Assembly (NCBI GenBank): GCA_029778615.1
Contig: JAKOPZ010000293.1
Location: 1 to 52,504, forward strand
Length of the DNA stretch: 52,504 nucleotides
Direction: 5' to 3'
Origin: Chloroflexota bacterium
GTDB lineage: Bacteria; Chloroflexota; Anaerolineae; UBA4142; SHND01
The position numbers and the translations under genes are program-made. Below the pieces are notes generated by a model. That model saw only the letters and a list, made by a program, of their open reading frames with translations, had not been told where the DNA came from and searched no databases. Below, piece after piece: positions 39,130 through 47,103 of this stretch (positions are counted from its first letter, which is position 1; each line of letters starts with the position of its first letter).

Positions 39130-39163
39130 AGGCGCGCCTTTCGTAGTAACGATTTCAATCGTT
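39130..39163. promoter_or_regulatory. Two candidate operators upstream of the BMC promoter
   Basis: aggcgcgcct (39130-39139, perfect palindrome) and aacgatt-tc-aatcgtt (39148-39163). They abut the -35 box. No regulator gene is present in the window, so the cognate protein is unknown. Confidence 0.4.
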
Positions 39164-39197
39164 CTTGTACCGTAAGAATGAATTCGATATTACAGCA

Positions 39198-40211
39198 TCA
39201 ATCAAACTTTTGAACAAGCCAATTTTCGCCGACGGATTTTTTCCACTGCGCGAAGGTTCGCAGAGAATCGGTTGTGGGTTCGACGAGCAGCGCGCAATCG
39301 GTCGCCCATTCGAGCAACGTCCAATCGCCGATGCTGTCCCCCGCGCAAAAATTTGGCGGACGCGCGCGCGTGACGAACAAATTATACGCGTCCAATTTTC
39401 CGTCGCCCCATGAACAAGGTGGCTCGAGCGCGGCGGTGATGCGTCCATTGACAATTGCACGGCGCATTCCAATTACATTTTGCGGCGGAATAAAGTAACG
39501 TTCCGCAAACGCTTCAATTTCCCACTGCGGCGACGCGGTAATAACAAATACCCTCCACCCTGCGCTGCGAAATTCGTACATCAAGTCGCGCATTTCGTTT
39601 CGCACGCGCAAACCGCGCGCCAGCGGCAAGGTCATATCCGCGTCCAAATCCATCGCGCGCATTTGCCGGGCGCGTTCCAGATAATGGAGTCCGCTCAAAT
39701 CTTGCTGTACCGCGCCCGCGCCAATTTGCTCTGCGCGCATGTACGTAGGATGAGTCAAAAATTCAGTGTGGAGCGGTTGTGCCAATTCGCGCGCAATGAC
39801 GCGGCGCGTATACTCGCGCACTTGCTGCGGCGTCCAGCCGACGAACGCGCCCGAATCCCATGCCCACGCTTGATTGTCGTCTTCGCTCTCATGCAATGCC
39901 CAGCGCGTGCGTTCCAATTCAAAGCGCAGTGCCGCGCGCGTGTCGCGGGAATCGCGTGCCCAAAACATTTCGACACATTCCAAAATGCGCGAAGGAATGG
40001 GAATTTCTTGTACCCATTCCGCAAACTGCCGATGCTCAAATTGAAACGCGAGGTCGCGGCATAATTGGTGGAACACCGCGTTCGACGTATCGCCAAGAAT
40101 CGCGGTGTGGTCCCAATCAAAAATCGCGATGGGTGTGTAATCAAATTTTCGCGCGAGCAAGTTTTCCAACGCCGCGCGATTTTCAAACGTCCAGCGTCCG
40201 TGTAGTGACAT
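39198..40211 (-). CDS. HAD-family phosphatase
   Basis: The 337-residue HAD hydrolase has motif I AIFDWDHTAILGDTS near residue 31 (nucleophile Asp), motif II VFVITASPQWEIEAFAERYF near 228 and motif III to IV at about 275-300 (CAGDSIGDWTLLE), resembling the HAD-IB phosphoserine-phosphatase or PHOSPHO1-like group, with a large cap between. It would dephosphorylate a small metabolite; phosphoserine, phosphoethanolamine or phosphocholine are candidates by family, none provable. It lies directly upstream of the BMC operon promoter. Confidence 0.82.
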   Translation of the reverse strand: MSLHGRWTFENRAALENLLARKFDYTPIAIFDWDHTAILGDTSNAVFHQLCRDLAFQFEHRQFAEWVQEIPIPSRILECVEMFWARDSRDTRAALRFELERTRWALHESEDDNQAWAWDSGAFVGWTPQQVREYTRRVIARELAQPLHTEFLTHPTYMRAEQIGAGAVQQDLSGLHYLERARQMRAMDLDADMTLPLARGLRVRNEMRDLMYEFRSAGWRVFVITASPQWEIEAFAERYFIPPQNVIGMRRAIVNGRITAALEPPCSWGDGKLDAYNLFVTRARPPNFCAGDSIGDWTLLEWATDCALLVEPTTDSLRTFAQWKKSVGENWLVQKFD

Positions 40212-40212
40212 A

Positions 40213-40243
40213 AGTGCGATAGTGCGTTCGTGCGATAGTGCAA
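40213..40243. repeat. Tandem TGCGATAGTGC words
   Basis: agtgcgatagtgcgttcgtg and cgatagtgc repeat the word gcgatagtgc in the gap between the HAD and phosphodiesterase genes. Confidence 0.6.
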
Positions 40244-40308
40244 TGCCGATTTGGTGAATGTAAACTCACTGATAACTGACCTTTTGATTACTGTTCACTC
40301 CAATAATC

Positions 40309-40338
40309 CAATCTCTAATCTCTAGTCTCCAATCTCTT
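40309..40338. repeat. Inverse GAGATTAGAGACTGG words at phosphodiesterase 3' end
   Basis: aatctctaatctctagtctc and caatctctt. On the minus strand they encode the last codons (RLETRD) of the gene at 40315-41664. Confidence 0.7.
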
Positions 40339-41664
40339 TTTCTCTTCCTCCATCGCCGCCAAATTCATTCGCGCCCGCATCAGAATTTCTGCGCGTTCCG
40401 TTTCGTATTCGGAGCGATACAGCGCGCCGCCCGCGCGTTCGCGTTTCAATTGTTTCAATTCTTCCAACGCGCGTTCACGTTCCAACAACAAATCAACATA
40501 ATTGCCAATGTGAGGCGCGCCGGGTTCTGTATCCAGCGCTTCCCACAAAATTCGTCCTTGATTGTTTTCGGGAATCGCGCCGCCGAGCAAAACGGAAAGT
40601 GTTGACGCGAGGTCAATCAGCTCACACGCGTCGAGCGTCGCATCCGCGCGAATGCCTGCACCACTGAGAATCAACGGAATGCGGCGGTCGGTTTCGCTCC
40701 ACGCGCCGTGAAAGCCGACGAGCGGGCGCGCCGACTCGAACATCCATCCTTCGCGCAATTGCAAAACGTGTTCGCCCCAGCGCGGACCATACGCACCCAA
40801 CAATTCCAACTCATCGCGCGCGAAAATGTCATCTACGCGCGGGTCATTCATCAACGCGTCGAAAGTGGCATCGTCGAACGCGCGGGGTGCTAACGCGACG
40901 CGCCCATGCGCGAGCGCGCCCGCGTTTTCTGCGAACGAATGCGCGACAGTTTCATTCACGGGAACCATGCCATGGTCTGCATTGACGACGACGAGCAATT
41001 CATCGTCCAGATTTTTGTCCGCGTACGCGTTGAGCAAACGCGCGGTCATCTCATCCATCTGTTGAATCGCCCACAACGTTTCATCGGCATCGGGTCCGTA
41101 CAAGTGTCCCGCCGAATCCGCGACGTAATAGACAACGTGCAAATAGTGCGGTTGCCATTCCTGAATCGCCGCGAGTGCGCGGTTCGTGATGTCAAGATAA
41201 TCTTCGCCAAAGATTCCTTCGGTCTGCATCATGTCGGCGCCGCGCAAAAAGCGCGAACCAATGCCTGCGGTGGTGATTCCGCGCGGACGCCACGCTTCGG
41301 CAATCGTTTCCGCGCGCATGAGTCCTTCGGAAAATTCCAACAAGCGATTGCCGAACGCATCGAGCATCTTTGGATACAAAAAGCCGTGCGTGCCCACGCG
41401 CGCGCCCGTAAGCATTGAAGTATGCGATGGACCCGTGATGGTGGGAAAGACGCCGCGTGCGTCCGCTGCCGAAACGCCGTTTTTCATCAGCGCGTCGAAC
41501 GTCGGCGTATCGGCGCGGGCTAACGCTTGCGGCGTGATGCCGTCGGTGAGAATGTGCAGTGCATATTTCGGCGCGCGCTTGAGAAATTCGCGCGGCGCGG
41601 GCGCGTATTCGTTCTTGTCGAGAGAACGGAGGAGAGTGATGAGTTCGGGCGTGAGTGAGAGCAT
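40315..41664 (-). CDS. Type I phosphodiesterase / nucleotide pyrophosphatase family protein
   Basis: The 449-residue protein belongs to the alkaline-phosphatase superfamily (nucleotide pyrophosphatase/phosphodiesterase): HILTDGITPQALARADTPTF near residue 38 with metal-binding Asp, GVFPTITGPSHTSMLTGARV with the catalytic Thr, VVYYVADSAGHLYGPDADE near 195, and VVVNADHGMVPVNETV near 240. No signal peptide is visible. It may cleave phosphodiesters such as glycerophosphoethanolamine or phosphonates, which cannot be decided here. The start at 41664 follows a perfect hairpin. Confidence 0.85.
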   Translation of the reverse strand: MLSLTPELITLLRSLDKNEYAPAPREFLKRAPKYALHILTDGITPQALARADTPTFDALMKNGVSAADARGVFPTITGPSHTSMLTGARVGTHGFLYPKMLDAFGNRLLEFSEGLMRAETIAEAWRPRGITTAGIGSRFLRGADMMQTEGIFGEDYLDITNRALAAIQEWQPHYLHVVYYVADSAGHLYGPDADETLWAIQQMDEMTARLLNAYADKNLDDELLVVVNADHGMVPVNETVAHSFAENAGALAHGRVALAPRAFDDATFDALMNDPRVDDIFARDELELLGAYGPRWGEHVLQLREGWMFESARPLVGFHGAWSETDRRIPLILSGAGIRADATLDACELIDLASTLSVLLGGAIPENNQGRILWEALDTEPGAPHIGNYVDLLLERERALEELKQLKRERAGGALYRSEYETERAEILMRARMNLAAMEEEKKRLETRD

Positions 41665-41676
41665 TTCAAAAAATTC

Positions 41677-41722
41677 ATGCTTGGAATTCGGATTCTCAAA
41701 AGAGAATCCGAATTCCAAGCAT
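41677..41722. terminator. 21-bp perfect hairpin at lysE/phosphodiesterase junction
   Basis: atgcttggaattcggattct (41677-41696, stem to 41697) pairs at all 21 positions with 41702-41722, loop aaaa. It contains the lysE stop and may terminate or protect its transcript. Confidence 0.75.
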
Positions 41723-42358
41723 CATAATAATCACATTCCCCACCACGCTCGTCCACACGCGAAAGCTCGGCGGGAGATGTTTGTGTGCGAGCGCGCCGAC
41801 AGCAGCGATGAGCGACTGCCATGACCAGGACGAAAGCGTCGCGCCGAGAACGAACGCGCCTTTGTCCGCGAGCGTCGGCGTTGCGCCCACTGTCCCCCCC
41901 AAAATCAACGCGGCGAAATACGCGATAGTCGCAGGATTCAAAATCGTGAGTCCGAGCAGCATCACGTACGTTTGAAAAATGCTTGCGTGGATGGCTTTTG
42001 GTTCCGCGCCATTTTCTTTTTTCCGCGCTTGCCACGTTTTGTATAGACCGCGCAGTCCGAGCGCGATGAGAAACGCCGCGCTGGCAATTTTCAAAATCCC
42101 CGAAATCGGTTGGAGAAATTGTGCTACCACAACGCCGAGCGTTGCCGCAATCGTCGCGTAAATCAAATCGGCGGTGGCAGTCCCTGAACCCGCCGCGAAC
42201 GCGTGCCAAAAACCGCGTTGCAACCCCGTTTCCAAAATGAGAATCGCAATTGCGCCGACGGGAATCGCGATGGCGTACCCCGCGAGCGCGCCGTTCAGAA
42301 AAGAGTTGAGCACGATATCGTAATGCAAATTTGCAGTTTGCGTGTGCGGCAAGCGCAA
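41696..42358 (-). CDS. LysE/RhtB-family amino acid exporter
   Basis: The 220-residue six-helix transporter has GALAGYAIAIPVGAIAILIL near residue 23 (the LysE G-x-x-x-GP-like start), KIASAAFLIALGLRGLYKTW near 90, and LGLTILNPATIAYFAALILG near 135 with the conserved NP. It should export an amino acid or related amine. The last residues (MLGIRILF) are encoded by the arm of a perfect hairpin. The first 13 residues look spacer-derived and a GTG at 42313 is an alternative start. Confidence 0.88.
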   Translation of the reverse strand: MRLPHTQTANLHYDIVLNSFLNGALAGYAIAIPVGAIAILILETGLQRGFWHAFAAGSGTATADLIYATIAATLGVVVAQFLQPISGILKIASAAFLIALGLRGLYKTWQARKKENGAEPKAIHASIFQTYVMLLGLTILNPATIAYFAALILGGTVGATPTLADKGAFVLGATLSSWSWQSLIAAVGALAHKHLPPSFRVWTSVVGNVIIMMLGIRILF

Positions 42359-42365
42359 ATTACAA

Positions 42366-42493
42366 ATTCACCTTACGCATGTCATTTCGAACCCCTCAAT
42401 CCTTCGGGGTAAACTCTGTGAGAAATCTCAGTTTTTCCCACCGAGATTTCTCGCAAGACCGCTCGAAATGACAATTCTGCGTAACATGAGTTA
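42366..42493. repeat. 128-bp dispersed palindromic element, copy 2
   Basis: Differs from 23399-23526 at one base. It has the same nested inverted ends ttacgca/tgcgtaa and tgtcatttcga/tcgaaatgac. It lies between the ABC ATPase and lysE genes. Confidence 0.9.
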
Positions 42494-42510
42494 CAAATCT
42501 GCGCTACCGA

Positions 42511-42541
42511 AATAAAAAAGAGAAGGCGACAGGACGCCTTC
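42511..42541 (-). terminator. Rho-independent terminator of the ABC importer operon
   Basis: gaaggcg (42522-42528) pairs with cgccttc (42535-42541), and on the minus strand the stem is followed by tcttttttatt. It sits 32 bp after the ATPase stop. Confidence 0.85.
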
Positions 42542-42572
42542 CCTCCGGCAAGAGTGTTCGACCCGGCGCGCG

Positions 42573-43661
42573 TCAAGCTTGCACGGGCGCAGCGTTTTGT
42601 TCCAAAATCAAAACCGCGTCGCGCGGGAACGACATGGTAATTTTTTCACTTGCGCGCGGCAGGGTGAGATTGGGATTGTTGAACGTATCAAACGAAATAA
42701 TACTGTCGCGCAAACGCACGCGCGTCCGCACAATTGAACCGAGAAAAGTTGTATCCTCCACCGTGCCCTGCAAATGATTCTCTTCGCTCTCGCCGCTGCC
42801 ATCAAGGTCTATCATTTCGGGACGCAGCGCAATCGCCACCGTTTCGCCTGTCATTTTTTCAAAGGGTTTTGCTGCGTAAATCGTCTGCCCTTCCACGTCG
42901 AGTTTACCGCTCGCCGCGTCGCTCACGCGCGCTTGGAGTTGATTGAGCGTGCCCACGAACGACGCCACAAATTGTGTTTTCGGAAAGTTGTAAATTTCAA
43001 ACGGCGTGCCAACTTGCTCCATGCGCCCGTTGCTCATCACGACAATGCGGTCGGAAAGCGACATTGCCTCTTCCTGGTCGTGCGTCACATAAATGGTGGT
43101 GATGCCGAGTGTACGTTGAATCGCGCGAATCTCTTGGCGCAGTGAAACGCGGATTTTCGCGTCGAGCGCAGAGAGCGGTTCATCGAGCAAAAGCACCTGC
43201 GGCTGAATTGCCAACGCGCGCGCGAGCGCGACGCGCTGCTGCTGTCCGCCGGAAAGTTGGTACGGATAGCGATTGCCCAATTGTGGCAGGTGAATCAAGC
43301 GCAGCATTTCGTCCACGCGTTTGGTAATTTCTTCTTTGGGCTTGCGCGCGACGGTCATGCCAAACGCGATATTTTCCGCGACGGTCATGTTGGGAAACAG
43401 CGCGTAGGATTGAAACACCATCCCGACGTTGCGTTTGTTTGGCGGCAAATTGGTCACGTCTGCGCCGTTCAAGCGAATCGTTCCACTGCTCGGCACTTCA
43501 AACCCCGCAATCATTCGCAGCGTGGTGGTCTTGCCACATCCGGACGGTCCGAGAAAGGAAACAAATTCGCCGCGTTCGACATCGAGGTTGAAATTTTCAA
43601 CCGCCGTTGCCGTCGCAAAATTCTTTTGAACTTGATGCAGTTCCACAAACGCCATAGTCAC
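42573..43661 (-). CDS. ABC importer ATP-binding subunit (PotA/FbpC type)
   Basis: The 362-residue ATPase has Walker A FLGPSGCGKTTTLRM near residue 35, signature LSGGQQQRVALARALA near 138, Walker B QVLLLDEPLSAL near 160 and the H-loop TIYVTHDQEEAM. A C-terminal TOBE-type regulatory domain (about 245-355) is present, as in PotA, FbpC and PhnT proteins. It powers the two permeases encoded upstream. The start at 43661 (or the in-frame Met at 43655). Confidence 0.95.
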   Translation of the reverse strand: MTMAFVELHQVQKNFATATAVENFNLDVERGEFVSFLGPSGCGKTTTLRMIAGFEVPSSGTIRLNGADVTNLPPNKRNVGMVFQSYALFPNMTVAENIAFGMTVARKPKEEITKRVDEMLRLIHLPQLGNRYPYQLSGGQQQRVALARALAIQPQVLLLDEPLSALDAKIRVSLRQEIRAIQRTLGITTIYVTHDQEEAMSLSDRIVVMSNGRMEQVGTPFEIYNFPKTQFVASFVGTLNQLQARVSDAASGKLDVEGQTIYAAKPFEKMTGETVAIALRPEMIDLDGSGESEENHLQGTVEDTTFLGSIVRTRVRLRDSIISFDTFNNPNLTLPRASEKITMSFPRDAVLILEQNAAPVQA

Positions 43662-43675
43662 TCCTGCCTGCGCGC

Positions 43676-44503
43676 TTAGTGTGTTCCCGCCGCCGAACGC
43701 GTGTCACCGCGTGTGACGAAACTAATCAGCACCATTGCCACCCAGGTCAATAGAAAACTTACAATGGTCAATGCCGAAGGTTCATACGCTTTGTGCTGTC
43801 CCAATTGCTGCAAGTACGGACCGAACGCGGGAATGCCCAAAAACGTTGCGAGGGTCAATTCGCCGACGACAATCGCAAAGGTGAGCAGCGCGCCGCTCAA
43901 CAACGCCGTACGCAAATTCGGCAAGATGACGCGGAACAAGATCGTGCCCCATCCCGCGCCCAGACTCTGTGCCGCTTCGGTCAACCGCCGCACGTCAATC
44001 GCGCGCAGTCCATTATCCACCGCGCGGTACATGTACGGCATCGAAAGCACGGTATAACCTGCCACCAAGACAATGTTTGTGCTCGCGCTGGTGCTTAGCA
44101 GCGGCGGAATCAGGTCGATTCCCAAAACATCTACCGGTCGGCTATAGACGCGAATGTAACCAAACACCAGTGTAATCGCGGGGATCACGAACGGCAGCAG
44201 CGAAATCGCTTCGACGACCGGGCGCAGCTTGGGCAAGTACAGATGCACCCAATAGGTGGTAGGGACGATGAGCAAAACGCTGGCAATAATTGTGGCGACG
44301 GCGAGCAGATTGGAATAGACGAACGACTCGACAAATTTTGGGTCCGCGAACGCGCGTTGGTATGCGGCGAAACTCAGCTGGTCGCGCAGCGCGGTCAACG
44401 AGTATGCAAAAGTGCCCACCAGCGGCGCAAGAAAATAAATCGCGCCGATGACAATAACAATCCAACTGAACCACGAGACATTGCGAGCGGCGCGCGCGTT
44501 CAT
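43676..44503 (-). CDS. ABC importer permease subunit 2
   Basis: The 275-residue inner-membrane permease has about six helices and the binding-protein-dependent transport EAA loop (LTEAAQSLGAGWGTILFRVI). It belongs to the PotC/PhnV-type second permease. The ATG at 44503 overlaps the upstream permease stop by 4 bp; the much longer ORF to 44908 reads that gene in another frame. Confidence 0.93.
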   Translation of the reverse strand: MNARAARNVSWFSWIVIVIGAIYFLAPLVGTFAYSLTALRDQLSFAAYQRAFADPKFVESFVYSNLLAVATIIASVLLIVPTTYWVHLYLPKLRPVVEAISLLPFVIPAITLVFGYIRVYSRPVDVLGIDLIPPLLSTSASTNIVLVAGYTVLSMPYMYRAVDNGLRAIDVRRLTEAAQSLGAGWGTILFRVILPNLRTALLSGALLTFAIVVGELTLATFLGIPAFGPYLQQLGQHKAYEPSALTIVSFLLTWVAMVLISFVTRGDTRSAAGTH

Positions 44504-45399
44504 CGCAGCCACCTTTCCGTTTGGCGTTGCAGCAGGGTATAGCCGATGATGCAAACAAACATGATAAACACCATGCCCAACGCCATGGCGAATCCCAAGT
44601 TCGGATTGTGCAACACATCGCCGCGAATCTGCGCTCCGATTTGGATGGTGACCAAGTTCAAGCGTCCCCCCGTCAACGCAAAGGCAGTGGCATACGCGCC
44701 AAAGGCGTTGCCGAACAAGAGAATCATGGTGCCGAGCAAGGAAGGCAGCAAAATCGGAAACGCGACGCGCCGCCAGTACTCGAATTGAGTCGCGCCCAAA
44801 TTGGCGGCGGCTTCGCGCCATTCCGGTTTCAGCCCTTCGAGCGAAGGTATCATAATCAACAACATTAACGGAAATTGAAAAAACAAATAGACCAAACTCA
44901 AGCCCCAAAAGTCATACAGGTTAAAACCGATGTCGTACAAGTTTATTCCAACATTCTTGAACAACGCGGTGATCGCGCCCGTGCGTCCCAATACGGCGAC
45001 GAACGCGAACGCGAGAGGGACGCCCGCAAAATTGGAAGCGACGCCGCTAAAGGTAACGTAACTGGAACGCACCCATTTGGGCAGCCCGCCCAAGGTGACC
45101 GCGTAGGCGAGCAAAAATCCAAAGATGCCCCCGACGAGCGCGGTAAAGGCGCTGATTTCGATGCTGGCGATATAGCCCGAGCGAATGGGTTCGTCAAACA
45201 ATCCGACGATATTGGCAAGCGTAAAGTTGCCCTGCGTGTCTTGAAAACTTTCGATAAAGAGTGATGACGATGGCAACAACAAAAAGAGAAACGCAAACGC
45301 GAAAAATGGAATCACGCCGAGCCACGTGATAAAAATAGTCCGCACGCGCGGCAAGGTAAATGCCGCACCCGATTTTGTTACAACAGCCGTTTGTGCCAT
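44500..45399 (-). CDS. ABC importer permease subunit 1
   Basis: The 299-residue permease has about six helices and an EAA loop (EAAANLGATQFEYWRRVAF). It is the first permease of a PotB/PhnU-type pair with 43676-44503. Together with the ATPase and lipoprotein it forms a complete importer. It is separated from the binding-protein gene by a 107-bp inverted-repeat element. Confidence 0.93.
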   Translation of the reverse strand: MAQTAVVTKSGAAFTLPRVRTIFITWLGVIPFFAFAFLFLLLPSSSLFIESFQDTQGNFTLANIVGLFDEPIRSGYIASIEISAFTALVGGIFGFLLAYAVTLGGLPKWVRSSYVTFSGVASNFAGVPLAFAFVAVLGRTGAITALFKNVGINLYDIGFNLYDFWGLSLVYLFFQFPLMLLIMIPSLEGLKPEWREAAANLGATQFEYWRRVAFPILLPSLLGTMILLFGNAFGAYATAFALTGGRLNLVTIQIGAQIRGDVLHNPNLGFAMALGMVFIMFVCIIGYTLLQRQTERWLR

Positions 45400-45441
45400 G
45401 ACTCCCTCATTCGTGAGATTGCCGCGTCCCTACACGCTTTG

Positions 45442-45548
45442 CTAGTGCATCATTAAACAAGCTCTTTTGCGTCGAAACGCAAGAACTCGTTTAGAAATTG
45501 GTCTCACGCCAACACGCACTCACAACCAGTTGGTTAATGATGCACTAG
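45442..45548. repeat. 107-bp element with perfect 15-bp inverted ends
   Basis: ctagtgcatcattaa (45442-45456) and ttaatgatgcactag (45534-45548) are exact inverses. Inside, tttgcgt/acgcaa form a second small hairpin. It lies between the binding-protein gene and the first permease gene and may be a differential-expression hairpin or a small mobile element. Confidence 0.85.
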
Positions 45549-45582
45549 GCGCAGCGCTTGGGACGCGGCAACTTGTTACGAA

Positions 45583-46770
45583 TTATTGTCCTGCCTTGAT
45601 GTCCGCGCCGACGGCGGCATCCCAACCTTTGACCACTACGTCTTTGCCTGCCACGAGGTCTGCGTTCGATGGGAACGTGGCGCCTTCGGTGCTGGGAAGT
45701 TTCGCTTTGAGGTCAGCCGGGATTTTGCCTGCCTTGTCCATGGCATCTTGGCGAATCGGGTGGCAATATGCGGGTGGCGCGAGCCACAGCAATTGTCCCT
45801 CATCGGAATAGAGGTATTCCATCCAAAGTTTCGCGGCGTTTGGATGTGGCGCATACGCGCTGATGGCTTGGACATAGACGCCCGCGATTTTTCCACTCTT
45901 GGGCACGACAACTTCGACTTTCGGATTGCCGTTCATGCTGTCACGCCCAGCCAACGCGTTATAGTCCCAAGTGATGCGAATGGGCGTTTCGCCTTTCGCA
46001 AGCGAAGCATTGTTTGCAATCAGTGGCACGAGGTTGCCTGCTTTGTTCATCGCGGCAAAATATTCAAGACCTTTGGTGGGGTCTGCCACGGTGCCGCCGT
46101 TGGCGAGCGCGGCGCCTTGCACGGTTTGAATCGCTTGATTCGAGGTGCGCGGGTCGCCGGACATGCCAATTTGACCCTTGTATTCGGGTTTCAAAAGGTC
46201 TGCCCAATCTTGGGGCAAGTCTTTGACCACGTCGGCGTTCACCTGAAATGCCATGACGCCGTAATAATCACCATACCAGTAACCGTCCGCGTCCTTGGCG
46301 CCTGCGGGAATATCGTCCCACGTTGCCACTTTGTACGGTTGGAACAGTCCATCTTTTTTACCCGATTCGCCAAACGCAAAACCAACGTCCACCACATCGG
46401 GCGCTTGCGGACCTTTGTTGTCTTTGTTGGCTTTGATGGCTTCGATTTCGTCGCCGGAACCGGCATCGGGATTCAATTCGTTGACGGTGATGCCCGGATA
46501 TTTTTTCTTGAAACCGTCAATGACGCCGCCGTAATTGCACCAATCGTGCGGCAGAGCGATGGTGGTCAACATGCCTTCTGCCTTCGCGGCTTCGTACAGT
46601 TTATCCATGTCGCTCATCTGCGGCGCGGCGGTGGGTTGGGGCATCGCGGTGGCTTGTGGCGCGGCGGTCGGCGGCGCGGCAGTGGGCTGCGCGGCAGGCG
46701 CACACGCCATGATGGCAAGCACCACCAAAAGTAAAACAGCAATCGGCATTACACGTACAAGAGCTTTCAT
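45583..46770 (-). CDS. ABC importer substrate-binding lipoprotein (family 1/2 SBP)
   Basis: The 395-residue protein has a lipoprotein signal: MKALVRVMPIAVLLLVVLAI then MAC, with Cys near residue 23, a Pro/Ala/Thr-rich linker of about 30 residues, then a periplasmic-binding fold with VTVNELNPDAGSGDEIEAIK and AYAPHPNAAKLWMEYLYSDE. The fold is of the PotD/PhnS/FbpA type, so polyamines, 2-aminoethylphosphonate, iron or similar are possible. The strong AGGAGGAGAAG ribosome site fixes the start at 46770. First gene of the importer operon. Confidence 0.92.
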   Translation of the reverse strand: MKALVRVMPIAVLLLVVLAIMACAPAAQPTAAPPTAAPQATAMPQPTAAPQMSDMDKLYEAAKAEGMLTTIALPHDWCNYGGVIDGFKKKYPGITVNELNPDAGSGDEIEAIKANKDNKGPQAPDVVDVGFAFGESGKKDGLFQPYKVATWDDIPAGAKDADGYWYGDYYGVMAFQVNADVVKDLPQDWADLLKPEYKGQIGMSGDPRTSNQAIQTVQGAALANGGTVADPTKGLEYFAAMNKAGNLVPLIANNASLAKGETPIRITWDYNALAGRDSMNGNPKVEVVVPKSGKIAGVYVQAISAYAPHPNAAKLWMEYLYSDEGQLLWLAPPAYCHPIRQDAMDKAGKIPADLKAKLPSTEGATFPSNADLVAGKDVVVKGWDAAVGADIKAGQ

Positions 46771-47103
46771 TCTTCTCCTCCTAAGAGACTTGCTCGTTAT
46801 TTTGGGTTCATTGAATAAACGCAATGATTAGTTTTGGTCTCACCCCCTTTGGTGCGCGGATATGCAAACTGTGAAAGAATAGGAAATGCTTGTCAAGAGA
46901 AATTCAAGCGCGCTTGAAATCTGTGTAAAGGTCCGTTCAAGATTTCTTGCTTCGACAGTCAAAAACACTAGCCCCTTTGCGAGTGTTGCTGAAATCATCA
47001 GGGGACAAAACCAAACGTGACCGAAGATAGGTTAGGTCAAATGAGGATGCGGGCGAGTGTTGCACTCCCGTTGCGGGAGTGTAGCACTGTTGCGCGGGGC
47101 ATG
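46771..47103. other. 333-bp intergenic region without a gene
   Basis: It holds the ribosome site and promoter/operator of the importer operon on its left side and, at about 47053-47087, a hairpin (actcccg/cgggagt flanked by agtg/cact) past the esterase stop that may act as terminator. No convincing ORF remains. Confidence 0.6.
46891..46918 (-). promoter_or_regulatory. -35 box and 16-bp operator-like palindrome of the importer operon
   Basis: ttcaagcgcgcttgaa (46903-46918) is a perfect 16-bp palindrome with a central CG, the layout of LacI/GalR-type operators. TTGACA on the minus strand lies at 46891-46896 just downstream. A convincing -10 was not found at 17-bp spacing (CACAGT at 46868-46873 is weak). 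Confidence 0.55.

Noticed and set aside
39033-39197. Cobalamin riboswitch upstream of the eut genes
   Set aside because: No B12-box-like conserved sequence or the expected multi-stem layout was recognised; the leader is only about 60 bases long.
43676-44908. 410-residue permease-like protein starting at 44908
   Set aside because: The first 135 residues read the upstream permease gene in another frame; the ATG at 44503 gives a normal permease with ATGA overlap.
45586-46734. 382-residue plus-strand ORF opposite the substrate-binding gene
   Set aside because: It mirrors a well-supported lipoprotein gene in antisense, lacks a ribosome site and has no recognisable domain.
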